Origin: Siphonodentalium dalli
Lineage: Eukaryota > Mollusca > Scaphopoda > Gadilida > Siphonodentaliidae
Assembly: GCA_032622095.1 (NCBI GenBank)
Contig: CP136068.1
Coordinates: forward strand, 182,596,796-182,660,795
Reading direction: 5' to 3'
DNA length: 64,000 nt
Shown piece by piece: positions 30,856-41,403 of this stretch; within the stretch, counting starts at the first letter, position 1; each line of letters starts with the position of its first letter. The notes beneath the pieces were generated by a model. That model ran no database searches, had not been told where the DNA came from, and saw nothing but the letters and a program-made list of their open reading frames with translations. Made by a program: the position numbers and the translations under genes.

Positions 30856-32580
30856 AGTAATTGTCCACCTATAACATGGCGTCACCTAGGTAATACTGCG
30901 GTATTATACCGCGGTAACATCCAGCTCCGCGGTAAGGTTATCGCTTCAACACTGCGTGTTTCGTGGTTGCAATACAATGCACTGATTCTCCTCATATGTG
31001 TGGAACTTAAAGACATGGATGCATTATTCAGGCCTGCAGTTTTGTATGGTATCACATCGTGGAGCTATGAGTCACCAAACATGCACATTCGTGACGAAAA
31101 CGAAATGCACACAGACATTGTTCGAAGTCCAGCTTCTGCGTCGTATCGAAGTGCGTTGTCTGACGCAACTCAACATAACGTCGCCAGTTAAACAGCGTTT
31201 GTCAGGTATGTGGACATACCGAACATTAAAACAAATCAGAAATGATTACTTCAATTTAAATTTAAATTTAAATTAAAAATAAATATATCTTATTAATAGA
31301 GGTAATAGAAAATACCGCGAGTCTATTATTAGCAATACACTAAGAGTTTGTAACATATATCATAAATTGAACAGTTTGATAAGTTGGACCGAACCAGTCG
31401 TATGGTCACAGATTCAATTTAGGAGGAAGTGCATTGACATGCTTCCAGAATGGCAGTTCAATAATATCTAAGGTAGTGGGTTCGAACCCATGTTCAGACT
31501 GATACGCTTCCTAACTCTCGGTGAAACGGCTTCCTTTTAAGGATGTCCTCGTAGCCGATGTGGTTATGTCGTGAAATGGTATTTAGTAAAATATTAGCAT
31601 GAAGTTGTAAAAAACGCATGTTTTGCCCATCGGGAAACCCACCCACCGGCATACCTTCCTGCAATTTTTTGTATCCCCCCCCCCCCAACTGTAGCTTTCC
31701 GAAGTTACAAAACACCACATTGTTATCCCACAACATGTCTCTTCGAACTTAAAACGTTATGTTTTTTTAGACAGACACACATGTCGTGTAATTATCGACT
31801 AAATGCGCTGCCATTGAAAACACTCTAAGCCAATTCACGACTTTAAAAAAAAAATTCATGACTTTTTTTTTTAAATTCAATACTCTCGATAAAATTTAGT
31901 TGTCAATTAACATTGTTCTTATCGTTAAAAATGTTGATAAAGATGAATAGAAATAGATATGCACAACAATTAATTTATGCATGTAGTTGTTGTCTTTTTC
32001 AGAATGTTATTACTTTAAAATGATTTCTGACGCTGAAATAACCCAGATTACTGCGAACTGGGAAAACTGGGAAATCGCTGACTGTGTCACGTCATTTTGT
32101 CACACGATGTCCATATAAGGATACACAAGGATTAGTGTCATATATCAACATTTGAAAAAATGTGTTTAATGTCGCTTCTGTAGAGTCTCCACCGTTGTCG
32201 TCAATTTTATTGGCCAGATGTGGTTTCCAAAATCTGCTGACATTAACATTGGGTCACCTAAATGACTTGCTGAGTACTCGCAATTTATAATTGAAAATAT
32301 TTAAATCAGTTTCAGTTCATTAAGCTCTTTTCAACCTCAAAAACAAAGTAAACTCTATCTATAAATCTGCCTCTTTTAAGCCATCCAAAAAATAATCGTT
32401 CTGCAAAAGCGACGCCAATGTTTTTTGTTTTGTTTCTGTAGCAACCATGTAACGGAAATCAGATGTTAAAATTGACGCGTATGGATATCGTACATCGGAT
32501 TGCGTGCCGGCACGTTTGAACCGGACTATAGTTTGCGATAGTTTATTGATAATTGACCCCCTACCGCAAATCCTTGATGT
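30856..32580. other. Non-coding stretch
   Basis: No gene is supported. Present are a GC palindrome around TACCGCGGTA (about 30915-30925), an (ATTTAA)n tract at 31250-31275, a C run at 31677-31686, and an isolated GTGGGTTCGAACCCATG (31468-31484) that resembles a tRNA T-arm without the rest of a tRNA. Confidence 0.45.
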
Positions 32581-33037
32581 TTAACCCTTTACCCAACAAA
32601 CCGGCCAAACACGCCCAAAATAAAGCTTCAACAGCCTAAAATATCTTCGGTCTGTCTCAATAACACCATACAAATATGGATATCATTGGAACCGGTTCAT
32701 TGACCACATTGTGATGGTTACAGTTATGCCATGTGCCAATGCATTCTCTTATATATGCGAGTCGACCATAGGTCGCCTCGCATATATAAGAGAATTCAAT
32801 CGCCTAAAAAAAAAACTTTTTACCATGTTTTCTTACATTCTTTAACAATTTTATAATTTTATCTTACATTTTTTAACTTTTTTTTATAACATTTTTCTAC
32901 ATTCTTTGACAATTTTATCATGTTTTAATATGTGTTAAGCCAATGCATTCTCTTATATATGCGAGACGACCTATGGTCGACTCGCATATATAAGAGAATG
33001 CATTGGCACAGGGCCGTTCTGTTGGGTAAATGGTTAA
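32581..33037 (+). mobile_element. piggyBac-like MITE, copy 3 (with spacer expansion)
   Basis: TTAA and CCCTTTACCCAACA open the element. The right end is TGTTGGGTAAATGG-TTAA, with one change in the terminal repeat. It has the same orientation as the copy at 2104. The spacer between the two palindromes is about 65 bp longer, through partial repetition of TCTTACATTCTTTAACAATTTTAT. The first palindrome has decayed on its right arm (GAATTCAATCGCC instead of GAATGCATTGGCC). Confidence 0.85.
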
Positions 33038-33419
33038 TGTAGTATACTGGTAGCTAGTGCATTATAGTCGACACTAACCCACGTCTTTAATTGACTGAGG
33101 CGCAGTTAATGGTGTACAACTAACTTACACAGAGAGGACTGACTCTCCCACAAAAAATGTATTTATTGATAAGTAGAAAAGACATTATATAAAGTGTAAA
33201 ATACAATCATATATATGGCATTGTAAAATATAATATGACTATACGTAAACGTAATTTGCGAGCCCTCAAATGTAGGCCTACTTTTATGACAATATCGAAT
33301 GCATGAATTCACAAATAGAAACGGGACATAAATTTGCACCCACTGGGTTGGAATTTTGCAACAGTTAACTGTTATTTCAATACTTTCAACTGTTGGAAAT
33401 ATTAATTGAATCAACCCTT
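33038..33419. other. Non-coding stretch
   Basis: No feature is recognised. An antisense frame across 33163-33501 has no family resemblance. Confidence 0.4.
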
Positions 33420-34290
33420 TGGCTTGGAACTTTCCATAGATTACCATATATATGGAACTTGTATATGTCTGTGCAGGAGATGTCCATTTTATCAAATACA
33501 CTAGAGCTCTGTGTGGAGATAAACATTCATGGGGCAGGGATGCTGATATACATTAGGACATATGTTTTTCTTCCATTTTCCAGTCTATGTAGGCCCACCA
33601 CATGAGGGAAGCAGGCCCTGTAACCCCATTTTTATGACCATGGATATGGTATGTATCTGTGCATGTAATGCCCCTTTATTCAAATATACTAGAGTTCCAG
33701 AGTGGAGACATACTTGCATGGCGCAAGGATGCTGACATCAAAATAGGGTTTTTTACCCAATTTTAAGTCAATAAGTACAGTAATGCCCTAAGTAATCGAC
33801 TCCTTAACCACAGCAAAATTAAGGGTAACTTTTCAGGATTTAGTCGGAAATATGGCTTGTTGCCATTCATCGGAAAGCTGTACACCATGGTCCATATGAG
33901 GGAAGCAATCCCCCCCATGGAACCCCTAATTCCCTGTTTATGACCATGGAACTTGTATATAATTTTATATATATGCAGGAGATGTCCCTTTTACCAAAAA
34001 CACTAGAGATCCGGGTGGAGATAAACAATCATGGGCAGTGATGCTGATATGCATTAGGAAATATGTTTTTTCTTCAATTTTCGAGACTATATAGGACCAC
34101 CACACGAGGGAAGCAGGCCCATGTAGCCCCTTATTCCCTTTTTATGACCATGGGTATTGTAAATATCTGCAGGAGATGCCCTTTATTCAAATACACTTGA
34201 GCTCCTGGATGGAGACATACCGGTACTTGCATGGGGCAGAAATGGTGATGATATGAAAATAGGGGTTTTTACCCAATTTTAAGTCAACAA
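33420..34290 (+). repeat. Four diverged units of a roughly 200-250 bp repeat
   Basis: The series TATGACCATGG, TGCAGGAGATGCC, TTATTCAAATACACTAGAG, GTGGAGA-AAACATTCATGGG, GCAGGGATGCTGATAT, then TTTTACCCAATTTTAAGTCAA or CCAGTCTATGTAGGCCCACC recurs at about 33440, 33640, 33940 and 34145. Units differ by many substitutions and small indels. This is an old tandem-derived family. No coding sense is visible. Confidence 0.8.
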
Positions 34291-34359
34291 GAGGTGTGCA
34301 CTCGAGTGCTAGCATACCCCACCGTGGCAAATTCAACACGCATTATCTGTAAACTCAAC

Positions 34360-34850
34360 CACAAAGATTTTTAACTTTAAAGAAAAATTCGGACTAATAA
34401 TATCGATATGGTTGGTGTCACAAGAAGCTTGTACAGAAAAAAATATTCAAATCGGTTCATATTTGTTAAAGTTATTAAGTCAGACAGAATTTTCTAAGTC
34501 AAAATAAGTCGAAAATGAGGTGTAATATTACGAAAAACAGTCTGAGCCAATCCCTAGCCGCATCATGTAGCGAGGGTATTGTGAGAAGCATGTATACCAA
34601 AAATTATTGAAATCGGTTCATATTTGTTAAAGTTATTAAGTCGGACAGAATTTTCTAAGTCAAAATAAGTCGAAAAAGAGGCGTAACTTGAAAAAAAAAG
34701 TCTGACCGAACCGCAATTAACATCATGCGGAGAGACCGTCCCAATGAGATTGCATACAACAAATTATTGAAATCGGTTCATAGTTGTTCGAGTTATGAGG
34801 TCGGACGGACGGACGGACGAACGGGCGGACCGACGTGAGTATACTTGTGA
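34360..34850 (+). repeat. Tandem repeat ending in a (GGAC)n tract
   Basis: Two and a half units of about 160-170 bp contain AAATCGGTTCATATTTGTTA, AAGTTATTAAGTC and GACAGAATTTTCTAAGTCAA with AATAAGTCGAAAA. The last unit runs into GGACGGACGGACGGACGAAC and then GTGAGTATACTTGTGAGG. GGAC-type tracts followed by a short GTATA tail are frequent ends of dispersed repeats in molluscan genomes and some others. Confidence 0.8.
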
Positions 34851-36917
34851 GGTGCGATCTTTTTGTTTGATTGACTTGTGGGTTGCAACCCACAAGTGAC
34901 TTACGGAAAATCCAATTTTAAGGACCGAAGCAGCAGAAATGTTATATTGAGGTGTCAAATCGGATGGATGGCCGCCCAATCGGCTTCGTTTCTCTCAAGC
35001 CTCCCCCATGTAATATCACACCATGATTTTTTTTTAATATTCATGGCGTGAATTCGACAATAAGTCATAATATTATGTCGCCAACACATCTGTTAATTAA
35101 TCTGAGTACGCAATAGCCTTGTATAAGAACCACCCTCAATTGCAGTCAGGGTGTACTATATGCTACTAAACAACGAAAACAAGCGCGATTCCCGCTTGTG
35201 TTCGTTCTAATAAATACAAAAATCCTTAGAAGTTAATCAAATTCAGTATACAAATAGAATATGGTGACATAATTATATAAATCACACATGTACCGTTTTT
35301 CACTTGTGTTCGTTTATTTTTATGAATAATTGTTGATGGCAATCTTGATATATGTTAAAATCATTCAATGACTGGAAGTTCCAGTGTGCATGTTCTTATC
35401 AAGTTGTTTTAAGTTGAATCACTCAAGTGCATCATCATCATACATGTATGTCTACGGGACAAGTCGATAGACAATTGCATATACATCTACATTGTATATC
35501 ATTTGTTAGAGAGTTCAAATCATTTATCACACGATTTGTGTAAAAATATTTACCCAATGTCCTTGTGTATAATTTTCTTCTGCAACTTCCATGTCAAGCT
35601 GCAAACAGTGTTCAGTCCCCTCGCTACGCTATGTCTGAACGCTGTCTATTTTTAGAAATGTGAAAAACCCAGAAAAATGGCTGTCGCTGGGGACGAAACT
35701 CTTAACCATGAATTTAGTCTTAAATTTCATCTTGTTTTTTGTTTAACGTCCGATAAATGGAGATACTATAAGTTAAACCAACACAAATGTACTAAAGAAA
35801 ATTGTTGTTCATCGTAATATTACGACAGAAACTGTTTAACGTGAATATACGGTCTAATTGTAGAATTACATGGCAGATGTAATCTGACATTTACAGAAGC
35901 TGAGAACCTTGTCTCAAGCAATCTACCCCTTCACATTAGAAACACGAATGACACAGCCTGAGGACGGATGCGATCCGTCTTACCACAGAAAAATTCAAAC
36001 AGGTCCACAGGTGATCAATGTCTTAAATTACATCTACAATTATAGATCAAAAATCAATTTCCATTGCCTAATTGCCATGAAACCGACCTTTCTCACAGAA
36101 CAGAATTATGGAACAAAGTTATGTGCCTTGAAATTTAGCCTAAATTAATGTGGGTACCAATATGTGAATTCACCTTGCCAAAAGATAACACACTTTGATA
36201 ATTAACACCTGAATTACACTCTGATATGGTAGGACAGACAGAGCTCTTGACTACGTCTACCCGTATATGCCCCCCCCCCGTTGCCCCCCCGTAGGCATAT
36301 GGTAATCATAATAACATGGGAGGAACTGAGGAAATTAAATCTCTTATCTCCGCCCCTATTTGAACAAACGTGAATCCCCATCTATGAGATCCATTCATTT
36401 GATAATTTCAGACATTAGATTTTAAGAGTTGAACTGAACTGATTTTCCTAAAATGACCCCAAATCTGAAAAAAATCTAAACCCCAGTCACTGAAGGACCA
36501 TCCATACCAAACATAATCTAAATAGTCCAAATGGTTCTTGAGAAGAAATTGTTCTAAGAATTACTATGGAAGGAAAGAGTTATGGCCCTGACTTCTCACC
36601 TATTTGACCTGATAAACTCATTTGAACAAATCTGAATGTGAGTCACCTGGGGGACATCCACACCTAAATATAAAAACCCATTTGGTCTTTAATATGTATC
36701 TGGAGAAAAAAACAATTGATGGACGGATAGAGACATAATGACAGATGGATGGATGGGAGAACAGTCTGACATAGAGACTGACAAATTCAATCCAATATAC
36801 CCCCCAAGTTTTCTTTGCAAAATCAGGGTATAATGAGTTCAACTGGATGCTTGTGGTTAAGAACATAATATTCGAACAGACAAGCCTGAACAATGTGAAC
36901 ATAGTGTCTGACATTTG
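34851..36917. other. Non-coding stretch with repeat fragments
   Basis: No gene is supported. GATGGACGGATAGAGA...ATATACCCCCCAAG at about 36718-36812 is another tail of the GGAC/ATATACCCCC type. A matching C-rich block lies at about 36264-36296. Confidence 0.4.
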
Positions 36918-37008
36918 CAGAATGAGGTCCCCAAAGGGTGAATTTAATGACACAATCCTGCAATGCGGGCTAGCATCACCAAATTTACCCTCTGTGGACC
37001 TCATTCTG
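36918..37008. repeat. 91-bp foldback, copy 1
   Basis: CAGAATGAGGTCCCCAAAGG begins the left arm and CCTCTGTGGACCTCATTCTG ends the right arm. The arms extend for about 30 bp (GTGAATTTA / TAAATTTAC... with changes). Confidence 0.7.
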
Positions 37009-37206
37009 TGTAGGCCTCAACTGCTATGGGAGACATAGCATTAGATTGAAGTTATCCAGTTAAAGTTGGTGATGTGCACCCATTGGGCACCTCAATTATG
37101 CATTTTATATTCACAAATTAGGGGATATAGAAACTAAACAGAAGGGCTAAAGTAAGTAAAAATGTCAATTTAAGTGCCTATATACTTCCCAGAAGATGAG
37201 GTCTAA

Positions 37207-37299
37207 GCAGAATGAGGACCATGGCTAGTGTATTTGGTGATGCTAGACTGCTGTGCAGGGTAGCATAACTAAATTCACCCTCTGGGGACCTCATTCTGC
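37207..37299. repeat. 93-bp foldback, copy 2
   Basis: CAGAATGAGGACCATGG on the left mirrors CCTCTGGGGACCTCATTCTG on the right. It is the same family as the copy about 290 bp upstream, and the internal TAGCAT-AC segment is shared. Confidence 0.65.
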
Positions 37300-38979
37300 A
37301 AATGCCAGATAGAAGACAAATTTAATCCAATATATACCCCCCCCATTTTTCTTTGTATATTAGTCGTATGATTTCATCTGGATAAGTGGGCTATCTGACC
37401 GACTGCGTACATGCGTACAAATTGAATGCCATACTCAAATCACCATGTCCACCCATATAGGCATATACCTGTCACCTGGGATAGCGGGTTTGAAGAGAAC
37501 ATGCGCAAATCATTGTGACGTTTCTACATGTACATATTTATTGTAGGTATATTTAGGCCTACGGTATCTATTACTAGTACCGTACATGCGTATAGTTGAA
37601 TTTGACAGTGCCAAATACACTATTCCCTGTCATTGAAGGGGGGGGGGGTCTGCACAAAAAAATTCTGTATATACATGTAGGGCCGGGGTGGGTGGGTGCT
37701 CCAATTTATTTCCAAAATGGGTTTTTTTTCAAACAATTTACAAGTACTGACCATGTAATGTTGTTTGTAAGCATGTTAGTACCATGCTTGTTGGTACCGG
37801 TATATGCTATATAGTGATTATTTAGCCTCAGATTTAGCAACATTCTGGATTTCACAGATTCCCGGCCTTCACAGTGGACCACCATAATAGGGTTCAGGAA
37901 ACTTATGATCAACGGAAGAAATATTCAGTAACAAAATTAATATATTACCTGAATAAAAGTAATAAAACAAAAAAAAACTATCATAAATTGGATACTACTA
38001 GTACATGGTGAATACTATCATTAACCTGATTGTTGCATAACATGAAATTGAAATGGGTATCACGTAAATTTCCAATGTCTGAAATACTGTCTTGTTCTGG
38101 AATGCAATCAAATTCATTCTCATTGAATTTCCGAACTTCATCTTGGAGCTTTACTGCTGAAATACTACATGTACCTTAATTGTATACTGTTATCACTTAC
38201 ATATAGATGAACTGAAATAATGTGATGCATTCAGATGCATTGAGAAATGACATTGTTCAATGTCTTCAAAACATTCTCTGACAGAGACTAAACTGCAGAC
38301 TCTAGTGTAGTGCACAAATGTACATGCAAATATTTAAAATCCATAGCAACTGAAGCTCCTGTGATATGTACATATTCGTTCACTCATGTTGGTATATACC
38401 CGTACCGGTACCAAAGAACATCAAAATCTGTTAGCCCATGGTTGAGTTATAATTATGCAAAATGTGTTTGCGGATGGAACAAGGCCGGTAACTCTGGTAT
38501 GCATTGACAGGCGAAACCTGTGATATGCAGTAATATGTGCATCCCTCCTTCCCCTATGATTCTGGTCTATCACCATACCAAACTACATCAAAATTTGACA
38601 ACCGACACTTAACTTATATTGCAAAAACTTTGTACATACTGCATTTCATAAAGTCGAACAGGGCCCATAACTCTGGTAGGCATTGATGTTCACAACCCGT
38701 GATATTATGCATATTCGTTCCCCATTTCTGGTCCATCACCATGCCATAGGGCATTAACATATGACAACCGACTCTCGAGTTATAATGGAAAATATTTGTA
38801 CAGACGGAAGGATGGCTAGAGACGTCAACTATATACCCACCGACTAATATGGGGGGGGGTATAATAACCATATACCATATCTACATTTACATGTACATGT
38901 GTGTACCGGTATGTGTATACCGAACCAAAAACCGAATAACCCCAAAATGACTCGTTCCCATCTACCACACATGTCAATG
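37300..38979. other. Non-coding stretch with G/C runs
   Basis: No gene is supported. C or G runs occur at about 37338-37347, 37637-37648 and 38850-38859. Two related segments (about 38330-38520 and 38525-38720) share CTGTGATATG-AGTAT-TGCAT-C and ACTCTGGTA-GCATTGA, an old repeat. Confidence 0.4.
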
Positions 38980-39434
38980 TTAAAGGTACTCAGTTCGATT
39001 AAGCGCCCCTAAATTACTATTTCTTTGGCTTCAAGTTCAGGGGTAAACAATATTTTATTTGAGTTGAGGAACTCGCCCATCAAAGCTCAGAGTGATCAGA
39101 TATTGATTTTTGAAGTTTGTTATTTCTAGAGATGTGTACTAATAATTGCCCCAGAAACACTTATTCAAACATACCGGTACGAAGATAGATAACTCTAAAA
39201 TCAAGTGGTAATAATATTAAACGCAATTTTGACCGAGACCATCCTTTTGATGGTGTGTTTCTGGGCCAGAAACAATAAAAATAACAAAACTTCAAAAATT
39301 GATATCTGATCATTCTGAGCGTTGCTGGGTACCGTAGGTTCCTTGGACTCCAATCAAATATTGTTTTTACCCTCGAAGACAAAGAAATATAATTTAGTAA
39401 TTTATGAGGGTCTGATCGGATTGAGTACCTTTAA
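38980..39434. mobile_element. 455-bp foldback element flanked by TTAA
   Basis: The left end TTAA-AGGTACTCAGTTCGATTAAG and right end CGGATTGAGTACCT-TTAA are inverse. Inverted homology continues with interruptions for about 190 bp per arm (AAATTACTA-ATTTCTTTG; GTAAACAATATTT; TGATCAGATATTGATTTTTGAAG). It is a long-armed MITE or foldback. TTAA on both sides allows a piggyBac-type origin, but the terminal AGGTAC is not the usual CCCT. A fragment of the same end sequence lies at about 47908-47934. Confidence 0.75.
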
Positions 39435-39884
39435 CAGCTATGACTAATTTTTCAGAATGATCCGACCAAAGGAACATGTAGCCGGCGCCAAACAATTTAG
39501 TCATGCAAAGAGCAAAATCCAAGATAGCTGCCAGCGGCCATGTATTATTGGCGAATGACCCCAAAATGACTCGTTCCCTTCTACATGTCAATGTTTAGGT
39601 TAGAATGAACTAAATGGGCCTAAAAGGCCTCAGTGTTGAAGTTTGGCCCTGCCCACTATTGGCCACTAAATTTGCTACAGCGGCTCAAAAATATTTTTCC
39701 GGCAAGACTTTTTGACTGTTTTTGCAATGAGTTTGGCTTAAAACACATCTATATGATAATATTAACCTAAATGACAAATTTCATAATGATCAGACAAACA
39801 GCATACATGTAGCCTGTAGCCCATGCTAATGGATTGAATTTTGAAATCCAACATGGCCACAGGCAGCCATTGTTTTTTTGGCCG
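39435..39884. other. Non-coding stretch containing an unoccupied target-like paralogue
   Basis: At 39552-39597 the sequence TGACCCCAAAATGACTCGTT is followed by CCCTTCTACATGTCAATG. This is the same flank as around the TA-target MITE at 39909, but without the MITE. Diverged neighbours (CAAGATAGCTGCCAGCGGCC against CAACATGGCCACAGGCAGCC) show this is an older duplicated segment. Confidence 0.6.
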
Positions 39885-41403
39885 AATGACCCCAAAATGA
39901 CTCGTTCCTACCCTGCTGGACAAAACAAGTGTCCACTTCAAATAACCGTGGTGCGTTTAGCGTTGCCACCGCAGCCAAAACGCAACTACACCCGCGGCTC
40001 CACCGGCTAACTACAGGTGTGCCGCGGTATAATTGCCATTCAGCATGGTGTACATGTAGTTGCCACTGTGTACTTTCATCAAACTGAAAAAAACCCAATA
40101 CAAACCAGAAATCTAACCACGGTGTACCGGTACATGCCATTCGACTGCGAGGGTAGTTGCCTTTCGGCCGCAGTGAACTTGCTGTTTGGCCGCAGTGTCT
40201 GAGTGTACTTGCGGTACTCGCGGTGCTCAACTGCAGTTACAAACTCTTGACACCGAGGCCGAACGGCAAATACACCGCGGTGCCAATGGACACTTGTTTT
40301 GTCCAGCAGGGTATTTACATGTCAATGTTAACATCCATGACTAATAGTATGCACAGAAATTCATATACAACTGTTTACAGTGAATCCCCCCCAGGGCCTC
40401 TGCAAATCTCTGTTTTAGTGTTAAGGGGGGGTGGGTGTCAAAAAATGGTCGGAAAAAAATGCCAAAAACAGAAGAAAAAAATGGACGTGGGGTGGGTGGG
40501 TCCCAAGAAGGGTCGAAAGTAAAAAATCAGCATACATGCCTGAAAAATATTTCCAACCCCACCCACCTGATTTACCAGGAAAATTTCGATGGAAATTTTT
40601 CCTTGCCGTCGGCAATTATGGGAATGTCCGTTCATTAATCAAAGAAGTAATATTCGGAAATTGATCAGTATCGTCTGCAGTTCAACATTAAAAATCATGG
40701 GTGCCTCGTGGTCACCACATACTAGTACCGGTACCTTATTTGGAAAATGTCTCAAAATCGGTGGAAATTTGGGTAACAAATAATCATTAATCAAGCAGAA
40801 GATGCCTTTAATGTCCACGGTGCGCAGACACTGAACGACATAGACAATGTTTGTTAATCCTGTTTCAGATTATATGCTTCGTTAAACTGAACTTCCCGGG
40901 TTTCTGAATAAAATGGCGGATTTTTATAACCCCCCCCCCCCCCGTACCTGGAAGCTATGAATTTCCATGTGGTCGACAAGTTGGCAGCTACAAGGTTAAA
41001 ACTGTTTGGGATATCGAGTATTTGTCGATAGTCAGTTATCCACCAATAGATATTAAGATATCGATGTGAAGTGGTTCCTCACTTAAATGAGCACACCAGA
41101 TACAGAATGGTGATAAATGCGCGAAAATCTCACTGAGGTCATTAGGTGCAAATAATCTCCACGCCGCGAAAAATGGCCATAAAATCAAAATCTGGTGTAG
41201 AATAATGTCTAAGTACATGAACAGGGTATGTATGCTTCGCCAAACTGACAACAATGATTAGATTATATTCCACCATACCGGCAGGCCGAAATACGAAAAA
41301 CTTGATTTTTTGTGCTTTACATAAGTTAGAAGGAACTATGTACCGGTACATGCCTCAGTGTTAAAGTTTGGCCCCGCCCACAAAATTTGCTACATACGAA
41401 TTC
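39885..41403 (+). repeat. 1.52-kb tandem segmental duplication, unit A
   Basis: From AATGACCCCAAAATGACTCG onward the sequence is repeated at 41404 with a period near 1519 bp. It contains one TA-target MITE (39909-40313), a G-rich to poly-C region with 14 C at 40930-40943, and unrecognised sequence. Several frames appear in both units at the same offset but show no domain. Confidence 0.97.
39909..40313. mobile_element. TA-target MITE, copy 1
   Basis: The 405-bp element begins TA-CCCTGCTGGACAAAACAAG and ends CTTGTTTTGTCCAGCAGGG-TA. The terminal inverted repeat is about 25 bp (through GTGTCCA) and the target duplication is TA, as in Tc1/mariner-type elements. The interior is rich in CCGCGG, AACTGCAGTT and short inverted copies of TTGCC/GGCAA. 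No coding capacity is visible. Confidence 0.88.

Noticed and set aside
31468-31484. tRNA-like T-arm GTGGGTTCGAACCCATG
   Set aside because: No acceptor stem, D-arm or anticodon arm can be folded around it; at best a fragment of a tRNA-derived SINE.
33163-33501. 112-codon minus-strand frame
   Set aside because: It overlaps an old tandem repeat unit and has no domain.
34820-34850. (GGAC)n tract as a telomeric or regulatory repeat
   Set aside because: Short, and always associated here with the end of a dispersed repeat.
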